Part shown: piece after piece, positions 17,338 to 25,152 of the stretch
How the letters are laid out: each line of letters starts with the position of its first letter
Position numbering within the stretch: position 1 is the first letter of the stretch
Source: an uncultured Flavobacteriales bacterium
Lineage (GTDB): Bacteria > Bacteroidota > Bacteroidia > Flavobacteriales > BACL11
Reading direction: 5' to 3'
Assembly (NCBI GenBank): GCA_950069165.1
Contig: CATMIT010000003.1
Location: forward strand, 1-40,719
Length of the DNA: 40,719 bases
Notes under the pieces: generated by a model
Told to the model about the DNA's origin: nothing
Databases searched by the model: none
What the model saw: the letters and a program-made list of their open reading frames with translations, nothing else
Position numbers and translations under genes: made by a program

Positions 17338-18059
17338 TGAAAAAAGCATTTGAAATATTAAGCTGGCTTATGCTAATAGCTGTCATTGTATTGCTGATGG
17401 CTTTTTCGGTAAAAAACCAACAGCTAGTGGAATGTCAGAAATTTGAGGTTATGGTTGCAAGCAGTGAAAACCATTTTATAAACGATAAAATGATTAATGA
17501 ACTATTAAGCAATATAAACTTGCATCCATTAGGGAAAACGAGAGCAGAAATAGCAATGGATGAAATTGAAAAAAGCATTGGAAATCATACCTCCATTAAA
17601 GAGGTAAATGCCTACTTTGATATTGCTGGAAATGTATTTGTTGAGATTTTACAAAGAAGTCCAATAGCAAGAGTGGCAACCGAAAACAACTCCTTTTATA
17701 TTGATGAAAACGGCAAGCGTATGCCACTGTCAAAAGTGTATACTGCCCGCAGGCTTGTTATTACAGGAAAAGTAAATTTTCAAGAAAAAGGAGAGCTCTT
17801 TTTATTGGCTAAATTCATTAATGAGAATCCGTTTTGGAAAGCACAAATTATGCAAATTCATACAGAAGAAAATGGGGATTTAATACTAATACCAAGAGTT
17901 GGCTATCAGCAAATAGTATTTGGAAAGCCGATAAATATAGCTACTAAATTCAGTAAGTTAAAGTTGTTTTATGAAAAAGGAATTTCAGAAAGAGGATGGA
18001 ACAACTATTCACATATCAACTTAAAATTTAAAAATCAGATTGTTTGTACTAAAAAATAA
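17337..18059 (+). CDS. ftsQ: Cell division protein FtsQ/DivIB-like
   Basis: FtsQ scaffolds the FtsQLB complex in the periplasm. The 240-residue product has one N-terminal membrane segment (about 8-25) and then a periplasmic part with a POTRA-like start and the segment VFVEILQRSPIARV, followed by NNSFYIDENGKRMPLS, which matches FtsQ (typically PVAR and a D-x-x-G step). Sequence similarity to enterobacterial FtsQ is weak outside these parts, so the name also rests on its place between murC and ftsA. Translation is probably coupled to murC. Confidence 0.87.
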   Translation: MKKAFEILSWLMLIAVIVLLMAFSVKNQQLVECQKFEVMVASSENHFINDKMINELLSNINLHPLGKTRAEIAMDEIEKSIGNHTSIKEVNAYFDIAGNVFVEILQRSPIARVATENNSFYIDENGKRMPLSKVYTARRLVITGKVNFQEKGELFLLAKFINENPFWKAQIMQIHTEENGDLILIPRVGYQQIVFGKPINIATKFSKLKLFYEKGISERGWNNYSHINLKFKNQIVCTKK

Positions 18060-18064
18060 AAAAT

Positions 18065-19330
18065 ATGGAAAATAATTCGCCAATAATTGTAGGGCTGGAT
18101 ATAGGAACAACCAAAATAAGCGTGATGGTTGGCAGAAAAGACCAATTCGGAAAGTTGGAAATTTTAGGAATGGGAAAAGCCATTTCAGGAGGAGTATTAA
18201 GAGGTATTGTGGCCAATATCGATAAAACCGTAGAGTCGATAAAACTGGCGGTGGAGGAAGCCGAGCAAAAATCAGGAGCCGAGATTGATGAAGTTTATAT
18301 TGGCATTGCCGGCCAACACATCAAAAGTTTACAGCACAGAGGTGAAATGGTAAGAGATGATATTGAAAATGAAATTACCATTGACGATATGGAAAAGCTC
18401 AGGGAAAATATGTTCAAACTGGTAACCGTTCCTGGGGAGGAAGTAATTCATGTTATTCCCCAGGAATATACAGTGGATGGAGAAGATGGCATACAAAACC
18501 CTAAGGGAATGGCGGGTATTAAATTAGAGGCAAACTTCCATATTATTACGGCACAAGTTGCGGCAGTGCGCAACATTATAAGGTGTGTAAAAAAAGCAGG
18601 ATTAAATGCCAGGGAACTTATTTTAGAACCTTTCGCTTCCGCCATAGCAACCCTTGATAATGATGAGTTAAATGAAGGAGTAGCACTGGTTGATATTGGT
18701 GGAGGAACTACTGATGTGGCTATTTTTTTGGATGGTATTATTCGGCATACGGCAGTAATCCCTTTTGGAGGAAATATTATTACAAAAGACATTAAAACAG
18801 GGCTATCTATTTTAGAAAAACAAGCTGAACTCTTGAAGGTGAAATTTGGTTCGGCAATGCATACAAGCGATCAAGATAATGTAATGGTTTCCATCCCCGG
18901 ACTAAGAGGCAGAGAGCCAAAGGAAATATCTATTAAAAATCTGGCTGAAATAATAAGCGCTCGTATGAAAGAGATTATCGATTTGGTGTATCATGAAATA
19001 AAAGTTTCAGGTTTTGAAAATAAACTAATGACTGGAATTGTGCTAACTGGTGGCGGCTCACAGCTGAGAGCCTTGCCGCAACTAGTATCTTACATTACTG
19101 GCAAAGATGTAAGAGTAGGATTACCAAATGAACATTTAGGAAAGGAATCGCACGGAAAAGTAACAAGTCCAATGTATTCAACAGGTGTTGGGTTGGTGTT
19201 AAAAGGGTTTGAAGATTTGGAAGCCCATCTTGTAGGGAAAGACAAGGAAGATGACAAACCAACGCCAGGAGGAATATTAGTCAGATTAAAAGAACTATTA
19301 GCAGAATTTTTTGAAGAAGATGTAACATAA
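18065..19330 (+). CDS. ftsA: Cell division protein FtsA
   Basis: FtsA is the actin-like protein that tethers FtsZ filaments to the membrane. The 421-residue product has the phosphate-1 loop VGLDIGTTKISV (9-20), the FtsA-specific SHS2 (1C) domain (GGVLRGIVANIDK, EVYIGIAGQHI), a second phosphate loop VDIGGGTTDVAIF and the adenosine segment LTGGGSQL. The C-terminus ends in an amphipathic stretch (ILVRLKELLAEFF) suited to be the membrane-targeting helix. ftsZ follows after 37 bases, the widest gap inside the cluster. Confidence 0.95.
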   Translation: MENNSPIIVGLDIGTTKISVMVGRKDQFGKLEILGMGKAISGGVLRGIVANIDKTVESIKLAVEEAEQKSGAEIDEVYIGIAGQHIKSLQHRGEMVRDDIENEITIDDMEKLRENMFKLVTVPGEEVIHVIPQEYTVDGEDGIQNPKGMAGIKLEANFHIITAQVAAVRNIIRCVKKAGLNARELILEPFASAIATLDNDELNEGVALVDIGGGTTDVAIFLDGIIRHTAVIPFGGNIITKDIKTGLSILEKQAELLKVKFGSAMHTSDQDNVMVSIPGLRGREPKEISIKNLAEIISARMKEIIDLVYHEIKVSGFENKLMTGIVLTGGGSQLRALPQLVSYITGKDVRVGLPNEHLGKESHGKVTSPMYSTGVGLVLKGFEDLEAHLVGKDKEDDKPTPGGILVRLKELLAEFFEEDVT

Positions 19331-19367
19331 AAAAACAATCAATTATTAACTATAAAAACAATTAATC

Positions 19368-21038
19368 ATGAGTGAAAATGAAAGTTTATTCGAATTTAAC
19401 CTGCCGAAAAACCGATCCTCTATTATAAAGGTGATTGGAGTTGGTGGTGGTGGCGGTAATGCTGTTAATTACATGCACAAAAATGGCATTGAGGGTGTGG
19501 ATTTTGTAGTCTGTAATACAGATGCACAAGCCTTGGATAAAAGTGATGTTCCTACTAAAATACAATTAGGAGCAGAACTTACAGAGGGACTTGGTGCGGG
19601 TTCAAACCCTGAAATGGGTCGAAAGGCAGCAGAAGAAAGTATTGACAAAGTAAAAGAACTTTTGGATTCCAATACAAAAATGTTATTTATTACAGCTGGA
19701 ATGGGAGGAGGAACCGGAACTGGTGCAGCCCCTGTAATTGCTGAGGCGGCAAAAGAAAAAGGCATCCTAACTGTTGGAGTGGTAACCATTCCTTTTTCAA
19801 CAGAAGGAGGGAATCGGCATAAATATGCAATGCAAGGACTAAAAGAGCTCAGAAAATATGTGGATACGCTTTTGGTTATTAATAACGACAAGCTAATTGA
19901 AATTTATGGCAACTTAACTTTTACTCAGGCATTCGCAAAAGCCAATGAAGTGCTCAATACTGCAACCAAAGGTATTGCAGAAGTAATATCACAACATTTG
20001 CTGGTAAATATTGACCTTAATGATGCCAGAAGAGTATTGGAAAATAGTGGAACAGCCGTAATGGGGCAAGCAACTGCCTCTGGAGAGAATAGAGCCATTG
20101 AGGCAGTAAAAGGGGCGCTTGATTCCCCACTTCTTAATGATAATAACATTAAAGGAGCCAAGCAAGTACTTTTGAAAATTGTAACTGGTGATGGAGAGGA
20201 AGAAATTAGAATGATGGAACTTTCGGATATCAAGCAAAAAATTCAGGAGGCAGCTGGTTGTGAGGTAAATATTATTGAAGGTATAGGGATTGATCCTGAA
20301 TTAAATGGGGAAGTATGTGTGACTGTAATTGCTACTGGCTTTAATGTAAAGGTGATAAAGGATGATGTTACCGTTACATTAGATGGAGAGGCAAATATTG
20401 ATGATGTATTAAGCCAAGAAAAAGAGCAAGAAGTAATATCTCCTACAAAAGAGGATAAAGTACAGCACACTATTTTTGATAATACAGAAGAATTAGATAC
20501 AGAAGTTGAACTAGAATTGGAAATAGAAGCACTAGAAAAAGAAGTAGAGATTAAAGAAGAGGAGCAAACAAAAGAGGTAGAAGAAGTAGAATTAAATACT
20601 GAAGAAGTAGAATTATCTACTGAAATAGAGCTGGATGTAGAACCTCAGCCAGTTGTTATTGATTTGGAGGATGAGGTGGAATTACCTGATGAATTAATAC
20701 CAACATTAAAACAAGAAGAGGAAGCTACTGAAATAGAATTGGATGTTGAAAGTGAAGCAATAAATGAAAGCGAATCCCTTCCGGTAAATTTAGAGATACT
20801 AACTAATAAATCAAGGGAAAGAGAAGATAGATTAAAGAATATTTCTATGAAGCTAAGGACACCTTCTGGCTTAACTGCATTGGAAGACGAGCCAGCATAC
20901 AAGCGCGACAATGTGGACTTGGAGGAAACGCCTCATTCCTCAGAATCGGAAGTTTCTAAATATACCTTAACGGAAGGGGAGGATAACAAAACGGAAATAA
21001 AACTAAATAATTCGTTTTTGCACGATAATGTAGATTAG
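19368..21038 (+). CDS. ftsZ: Cell division GTPase FtsZ with long acidic linker
   Basis: FtsZ is the tubulin-like GTPase that forms the division ring. The core (about 20-330) has GVGGGGGNAVNYM, the tubulin signature GGGTGTG (113-119) and the T7 loop N214-x-D216-x-x-D219. At 556 residues it is far longer than E. coli FtsZ (383). The extra length is a linker very rich in glutamate (about 372-470) that contains TEIELDVE twice (418-425, 454-461). A conserved tail follows: EPAYKR (508-513), probably the FtsA-binding peptide, and NNSFLHDNVD at the very end. It is the last gene of the cluster. Confidence 0.96.
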   Translation: MSENESLFEFNLPKNRSSIIKVIGVGGGGGNAVNYMHKNGIEGVDFVVCNTDAQALDKSDVPTKIQLGAELTEGLGAGSNPEMGRKAAEESIDKVKELLDSNTKMLFITAGMGGGTGTGAAPVIAEAAKEKGILTVGVVTIPFSTEGGNRHKYAMQGLKELRKYVDTLLVINNDKLIEIYGNLTFTQAFAKANEVLNTATKGIAEVISQHLLVNIDLNDARRVLENSGTAVMGQATASGENRAIEAVKGALDSPLLNDNNIKGAKQVLLKIVTGDGEEEIRMMELSDIKQKIQEAAGCEVNIIEGIGIDPELNGEVCVTVIATGFNVKVIKDDVTVTLDGEANIDDVLSQEKEQEVISPTKEDKVQHTIFDNTEELDTEVELELEIEALEKEVEIKEEEQTKEVEEVELNTEEVELSTEIELDVEPQPVVIDLEDEVELPDELIPTLKQEEEATEIELDVESEAINESESLPVNLEILTNKSREREDRLKNISMKLRTPSGLTALEDEPAYKRDNVDLEETPHSSESEVSKYTLTEGEDNKTEIKLNNSFLHDNVD

Positions 21039-21069
21039 TTTTGTTTAATAGTTTTTGATTGATTGTTAT

Positions 21070-21093
21070 AAGCCCTCTTTGGAGGGCTTTTTT
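21070..21093 (+). terminator. Intrinsic terminator after ftsZ
   Basis: AAGCCCTC (21070-21077) pairs perfectly with GAGGGCTT (21082-21089) across a four-base loop and runs into a T tract. It lies 31 bases after the ftsZ stop and should end the division-cluster transcript. The opposite strand has no T run, so it is not an obvious terminator for the convergent gene whose stop codon overlaps it. Confidence 0.88.
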
Positions 21094-21928
21094 ATTTCAC
21101 TATAATAATAATTGCCGATTTATCCAGGCTAAGTTGCATGACAACAGGATATTTTGTTTTGCTATCTACTAACTCAATTCGGCTGGTGTTAGGAGGAGAT
21201 GTCCCCAAACCAATGGCTTTTATCTCAATTGTATTTTCGCCTTTTTGTAATTTGTATTTTATTTTTTTACGTTTTCGTTTTGTTTCATATTCGTTAAGAA
21301 TAATCTTCCCATTGATGATTAGCTGAATTTTATCACCATCCTCCTCATTTGCATCCCAGAGGTAAAGTGTAAGTTTTTCACTCTCCCAATTAAGCACAAA
21401 ATCATCCCCGTCTTTTAGTTGTTTGGTCTGCAAAACAGTAGGCCTTTTTTCTTCAAACTTTTCTATCCTCTTTTTTATCTTCTTTATTTTTTTCTCCAAT
21501 TTCTCTTTTTCCATAAGCAGAATTTTACCACTTGCGCAAGTATCATTATTAGCAAACAAGCCCACAAACTCCCCCTCCAGGCGTTTGTTTCCCAATCGTC
21601 CTTTGATATACAAATTGGCGTGAATAAAACAGAAAGTACTTAAATCTGCTTCCGAGCTTGTGCTAAGTATTTGTGTTTCCTGCAATTGGAAAGATTTATC
21701 CTTTTTGAAATAAATGCCACTGAGATCACTTTTAGTCTCATCAGGGTTGCCTATATTGGTAAGGGAATAACCATTTACCACTCCATTTTCCTCATTAAAA
21801 TGAATACTGAAACTTATGGCAGAATTGTTAGGCAATAATAAAGTTCCTAAATAATTGAACTTTGTAGTTTGTTGTGCATTAGCAAAACCAATAAATAAAC
21901 TAAAAATAATGAAAATGGACTTTTGCAT
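21092..21928 (-). CDS. Secreted protein of unknown function
   Basis: I do not recognise this 278-residue protein. It begins with a clear signal peptide (hydrophobic 4-16, cleavage likely after FANA at 18). Residues 20-135 look beta-rich and contain two cysteines (C100, C131) that could form a disulfide. A highly charged lysine/glutamate helix (about 139-161) follows, probably a coiled coil. The C-terminal third (about 170-278) again looks beta-rich, with a segment KLTLYLWDANEEDGDKIQL that suggests a small immunoglobulin-like or lectin-like domain. It is expected in the periplasm or outside; no T9SS C-terminal signal is evident. It stands alone between the ftsZ terminator and a divergent gene trio. 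Confidence 0.7.
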   Translation of the reverse strand: MQKSIFIIFSLFIGFANAQQTTKFNYLGTLLLPNNSAISFSIHFNEENGVVNGYSLTNIGNPDETKSDLSGIYFKKDKSFQLQETQILSTSSEADLSTFCFIHANLYIKGRLGNKRLEGEFVGLFANNDTCASGKILLMEKEKLEKKIKKIKKRIEKFEEKRPTVLQTKQLKDGDDFVLNWESEKLTLYLWDANEEDGDKIQLIINGKIILNEYETKRKRKKIKYKLQKGENTIEIKAIGLGTSPPNTSRIELVDSKTKYPVVMQLSLDKSAIIIIVK

Positions 21929-21932
21929 GGTG

Positions 21933-21940
21933 CAAAACTA
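21933..21940 (-). promoter_or_regulatory. -7 box TAGTTTTG, minus strand
   Basis: Read on the minus strand, TAGTTTTG matches TAnnTTTG exactly. Only four bases (CACC) separate it from the ATG at 21928, so the transcript of the secreted protein gene would start at or very near its start codon. Confidence 0.5.
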
Positions 21941-21993
21941 TTAAAGAAAAGGCAATTTACTATGCTAAGCATAATACTTTATTTTAAATGCTT

Positions 21994-22001
21994 TATTTTT
22001 G
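21994..22001 (+). promoter_or_regulatory. -7 box TATTTTTG for the small membrane protein trio
   Basis: TATTTTTG matches TAnnTTTG and lies 29 bases before the first ATG of the trio. No convincing -33 TTG was found at the usual distance, so this is a moderate call. Confidence 0.4.
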
Positions 22002-22030
22002 TATCGTTAGTATTCAAAACATTTTGAATT

Positions 22031-22336
22031 ATGCGAAAACTAATACTGCTTTTAATTACACTTACTATAATAACAAATGTAAGTTATGCTTCTTTTCCTG
22101 TTACAAAACCTGAAGAGGTTCCAGATAATATGCCTTGGTATTTGCAAATCCTAGTTGGTTTTATTTTCGCAACACTATTTGCAATTGTTTACTATTTTTA
22201 TAAAAAATATAAAAGTTATAATTTAATTGAGGATGATAAAATAAGAGTAAGAAAGAAAACAAAATTTCAAATTACTATTGCTTTAATCGTACTTGGGTTT
22301 TTAATTCTTGGTATGTCAGCAATGTCTATGAATTAG
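22031..22336 (+). CDS. Small membrane protein, paralog 1 of 3
   Basis: This 101-residue protein of unknown function has a signal peptide (1-20, ending SYA) followed by SFPV, a short polar stretch, a membrane segment at about 35-54, a basic cytoplasmic-type loop rich in lysine, and a second membrane segment at about 77-98. The signal peptide and SFPV are nearly identical to those of the next two genes, while the rest differs. It starts the tandem set; three bases separate it from the second member. Confidence 0.7.
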   Translation: MRKLILLLITLTIITNVSYASFPVTKPEEVPDNMPWYLQILVGFIFATLFAIVYYFYKKYKSYNLIEDDKIRVRKKTKFQITIALIVLGFLILGMSAMSMN

Positions 22337-22339
22337 AAA

Positions 22340-22660
22340 ATGAAAAAACTAATACTAATTTTAATAACGCTAACTACACTTACAAATGTGAGTTATGCTT
22401 CTTATCCTGTAACTGAAAGCCTACAAACTGAAATTATTGAAAACGCTACCATCCTCAATACGCCTGAGTCTTCTCTGTACATGATTTTGGGATTCTTTGT
22501 TGGGTTCTTTAGTTGGTTTCTCCTGCTTTTACCTCTTTTATTGTTGTTTGTTCCTAATAAAAGTTTCAGAATTGGGATTATTTCTGGCTTTTTGGTTATG
22601 CTTATTTTACTTGTATTCTTTTTAGGTGGTATTGGTTTTGGTTCTGTGATGGGGGGATAA
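22340..22660 (+). CDS. Small membrane protein, paralog 2 of 3
   Basis: This 106-residue unknown protein has the same signal peptide plan as its neighbours (ending NVSYAS, then YPV). A polar region (about 25-45) is followed by two hydrophobic segments, about 46-71 and 76-102, the last ending in glycines. It lacks the long basic loop of paralog 1. DNA identity with paralogs 1 and 3 is high over the first 70 or so bases and then fades. It is likely cotranscribed with both neighbours. Confidence 0.7.
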   Translation: MKKLILILITLTTLTNVSYASYPVTESLQTEIIENATILNTPESSLYMILGFFVGFFSWFLLLLPLLLLFVPNKSFRIGIISGFLVMLILLVFFLGGIGFGSVMGG

Positions 22661-22671
22661 AAAAGAAAACA

Positions 22672-22989
22672 ATGAAAAAATTACTCTTACTTTTAATTAC
22701 ACTTACTACATTTGTAAATGTGAGTTATGCTTCATTCCCTGTTGTTGCTAGTTTTGAAAATAAATTATCTACAAACATTCCGATTGGAGAGATTTTAGGA
22801 CCTTTGTTTGGTCTTACTCTACTGGTTACGGCATTTTATATTTTTAATCGATTTTTTAGAAAAGGTAATACTGTAAGAAGATGGATGTGGTAAAATTTTT
22901 GGTTATTACTTGGTTCCCTTGTATTGTTATTGATCTTAATTTTCGGTATAGTTATTGCAATTTATGGCGGTGGTGTTAGTGGTGGGTAA
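22672..22989 (+). pseudogene. Small membrane protein, paralog 3 of 3, interrupted by in-frame TAA
   Basis: The frame opens like paralogs 1 and 2 (signal peptide ending NVSYAS, then FPV) with one membrane segment at about 41-60, and stops at TAA 22891-22893 after 73 residues. In the same frame the next 31 codons (22894-22986) encode a second hydrophobic segment (FWLLLGSLVLLLILIFG) and a glycine-rich tail like that of paralog 2, ending at TAA 22987-22989. Ignoring the first stop gives about 105 residues, matching the 101 and 106 of its siblings. The simplest reading is a nonsense mutation. A sequencing error, or a functional shortened product, cannot be excluded. Confidence 0.65.
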
Positions 22990-22994
22990 TAACA

Positions 22995-23026
22995 AAAAAT
23001 CCCCACCAATAATGGCAGGGATTTTT
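22995..23026. terminator. Bidirectional terminator between trio and groEL
   Basis: AAAAATCCC (22995-23003) pairs with GGGATTTTT (23018-23026). Inside, CCA and TGG pair across an ATAA loop, with a small CA/CA internal loop. There are A and T tracts on both sides, so it can end both the plus-strand trio and the minus-strand groESL transcript, which meet here. Confidence 0.82.
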
Positions 23027-23049
23027 AATAAACATCTAACGCAATGGGT

Positions 23050-24681
23050 TTACATCATTCCTGGCATACCGCCACCACCCATAGGAGGCATAGCTGGTTC
23101 GTTTTCAGGAATATCAGCAATTACGCATTCAGTTGTAAGCAACATTCCCGCCACTGATGCCGCATGCTCTAAAGCAATACGAACTACTTTTACTGGGTCA
23201 ATAACCCCTGCTTTGTAGAGGTTTTCGTATTTTTCTGTTTTGGCATTAAAACCAAAATCTTCTTTTCCCTCTTTTATTTTAGCAACCACTACCGAGCTTT
23301 CCACACCAGCATTTTCTACTATTTGTCTTAGTGGCTCTTCCACTGCTCTTTCAATAATGCTGATACCTGTTTTCTCATCTTCATTTTCAGCTTTTACTTT
23401 AGAAAGCGAATCAGCAGCCCTTACAATAGCCACTCCACCACCTGGAACAATTCCTTCTTCCACAGCAGCTCTGGTTGCAGCTAATGCATCATCTACTCTG
23501 TCTTTCTTTTCTTTCATTTCAATTTCAGATGCAGCCCCAATGTACAACACCGCAACTCCACCAGCTAATTTAGCCAATCTTTCCTGTAGTTTTTCTCTAT
23601 CATAGTCAGAAGTGGTGCTTTCAATTTGTGCTTTGATTTGGTTTACTCTTGCTTTAATATCCGATTTGTTTCCTGCTCCATTTATAATGGTTGTATTGTC
23701 CTTATCAATTATAATTTTTTCAGCTCCTCCCAACATTTCAATAGTAGTTGCATCCAATTTAAAACCTCTTTCTTCCGACACTACAGTTCCTGATGTAAGA
23801 ATTGCGATATCTTCCAACATGGCTTTTCTTCTATCTCCAAACCCTGGCGCTTTAACGGCTGCTACTTTTAGGGACCCTCTTAGTTTGTTTACTACCAAAG
23901 TAGATAATGCTTCTCCATCCACATCTTCTGCAATAATTAAAAGTGGTCTTCCATCTTGTGCGGTTTGTTCCAATATTGGCAATAAGTCCTTCATTGCCGA
24001 TATCTTTTTGTCATAAATAAGGATATAAGGATTTTCCAGTTCGGTTTCCATTTTGTCGGCATCCGTAATAAAATAAGGAGAAAGGTAACCTCTGTCAAAC
24101 TGCATTCCTTCCACTACTTCCACAGTGGTTTCCGTTCCTTTTGCTTCCTCCACAGTAATAACCCCCTCTGTTTTTACTTTTTTCATTGCTTCCGCAATAA
24201 GTTCACCAATGATGTTGTCATTATTGGCAGAAATTGCCGCTACTTGCTCAATCTTCTCATAGCTATTTCCCACTTCTTTTGATTGTTTTTTAAGGTCAGC
24301 AACAATAGCCGCTACTGCTTTGTCAATTCCTCTTTTTAAATCCATTGGGTTCGCGCCAGCAGCTACATTTTTAAGTCCTGAACTAATTATTGCTTGTCCT
24401 AAAAGCGTTGCGGTAGTAGTACCATCTCCTGCCAAATCTGCAGTTTTTGATGCTACTTCTTTTAGCATTTGTGCACCCATGTTTTCGATAGGGTCTGCCA
24501 GTTCAATTTCTTTTGCTACAGTTACACCATCTTTTGTAATGGATGGTCCTCCAAATTTTTTGTCAATAATTACATTTCTTCCTTTTGGACCTAATGTAAC
24601 TTTTACTGCATTTGCAAGGGCATCTGCCCCTCTTTTAAGAGCATCTCTTGCCTGTGTGTCAAATGTGATTTCTTTTGCCAT
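23050..24681 (-). CDS. groEL: Chaperonin GroEL (Hsp60)
   Basis: GroEL forms the double-ring chamber that folds cytoplasmic proteins with ATP and GroES. The 543-residue product carries the nucleotide-binding segments TLGPKGRNV and DGTTTATLL, and ends in the classic flexible tail GGGMPGMM. Length is typical and nothing is missing. It lies 27 bases after groES on the same strand and ends before a bidirectional terminator. Regulation is likely through the element upstream of groES. Confidence 0.98.
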   Translation of the reverse strand: MAKEITFDTQARDALKRGADALANAVKVTLGPKGRNVIIDKKFGGPSITKDGVTVAKEIELADPIENMGAQMLKEVASKTADLAGDGTTTATLLGQAIISSGLKNVAAGANPMDLKRGIDKAVAAIVADLKKQSKEVGNSYEKIEQVAAISANNDNIIGELIAEAMKKVKTEGVITVEEAKGTETTVEVVEGMQFDRGYLSPYFITDADKMETELENPYILIYDKKISAMKDLLPILEQTAQDGRPLLIIAEDVDGEALSTLVVNKLRGSLKVAAVKAPGFGDRRKAMLEDIAILTSGTVVSEERGFKLDATTIEMLGGAEKIIIDKDNTTIINGAGNKSDIKARVNQIKAQIESTTSDYDREKLQERLAKLAGGVAVLYIGAASEIEMKEKKDRVDDALAATRAAVEEGIVPGGGVAIVRAADSLSKVKAENEDEKTGISIIERAVEEPLRQIVENAGVESSVVVAKIKEGKEDFGFNAKTEKYENLYKAGVIDPVKVVRIALEHAASVAGMLLTTECVIADIPENEPAMPPMGGGGMPGMM

Positions 24682-24708
24682 TTCATTTATTTTTTAGTTT
24701 ATTATTAA

Positions 24709-24990
24709 TTATCCGATTATTGCAAGTATGTCCGATTCCTTCATGATAAGGTAGTCCTCTCCATCATATTTAAGTTCGGTTCCAGCATATTTTCCATACA
24801 ATACTAAATCCCCTTTTTTTACAGTAATAGGATTGTCTTTTGTGCCTTTCCCTACAGCCACAATACTTCCTTTTTGTGGTTTTTCTTGTGCGGTATCAGG
24901 AATAATAATTCCAGAAGCTGTTTTGGTTTCTGCTGCAGATGGGTGCACAAGCACTCTATCTGCAAGAGGTGTAATTTTTGTTTTAGTCAT
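24709..24990 (-). CDS. groES: Co-chaperonin GroES (Hsp10)
   Basis: GroES is the heptameric lid of GroEL. The 93-residue product has PLADRVLV near the start, the mobile-loop region AAETKTASGIIIPDTAQEKP, and KGDLVLYGKYAGTE. It is the first gene of the groESL unit. No CIRCE inverted repeat was seen upstream. Instead there is a -24/-12 type promoter at 25034-25050 and three 31-bp repeats beyond it. Confidence 0.97.
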   Translation of the reverse strand: MTKTKITPLADRVLVHPSAAETKTASGIIIPDTAQEKPQKGSIVAVGKGTKDNPITVKKGDLVLYGKYAGTELKYDGEDYLIMKESDILAIIG

Positions 24991-25033
24991 TTTTTATTTT
25001 TTTAATTTAAAATTTAGTTCTGCAAACTATAAC

Positions 25034-25050
25034 TGCATAAAGCGTGCCAA
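25034..25050 (-). promoter_or_regulatory. Sigma-54 type (-24/-12) promoter for groES
   Basis: On the minus strand this reads TTGGCACGCTTTATGCA. The invariant GG (25048-25047) and GC (25036-25035) are separated by exactly ten bases, and TGGCACG matches the -24 consensus fully; the -12 part reads ATGCA rather than TTGCA. Transcription would start near 25023, about 33 bases before groES. A looser sigma-70-like box (TATAGTTTG, 25031-25023) overlaps downstream, so a second promoter is possible. Confidence 0.65.
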
Positions 25051-25059
25051 ATGGGGCAA

Positions 25060-25152
25060 TGTGTAAGTTTGTCAGTTTTATTAGTGTTACTGTGTAAGTT
25101 TGTCAGTTTTATTAGTGTTACTGTGTAAGTTTGTCAGTTTTATTAGTGTTAA
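25060..25152. repeat. Three tandem 31-bp repeats between secG and groES
   Basis: Copies run 25060-25090, 25091-25121 and 25122-25152. They are identical except for the last base of the third. Each contains TGTGTAAG, then TTGTCAGTTT, then ATTAGTGTTA. They fill the space from the secG stop codon to just upstream of the -24 element of the groES promoter, a fitting place for activator-binding sites. There are no spacers between copies, so this is not a CRISPR array. Function is inferred. Confidence 0.95.

Noticed and set aside
23240..24697. Several long plus-strand open frames opposite groEL
   Set aside because: They are reading-frame shadows of a strongly conserved gene; none shows a domain or independent start signals. 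The same holds for frames opposite ftsZ, topA and ftsA.
24990..25060. CIRCE element for HrcA control of groESL
   Set aside because: The TTAGCACTC-N9-GAGTGCTAA pattern was looked for upstream of groES and not found.
25060..25152. Possible CRISPR array from three 31-bp direct repeats
   Set aside because: The copies touch each other with no spacers, there are no cas genes nearby, and the position fits promoter control of groES.
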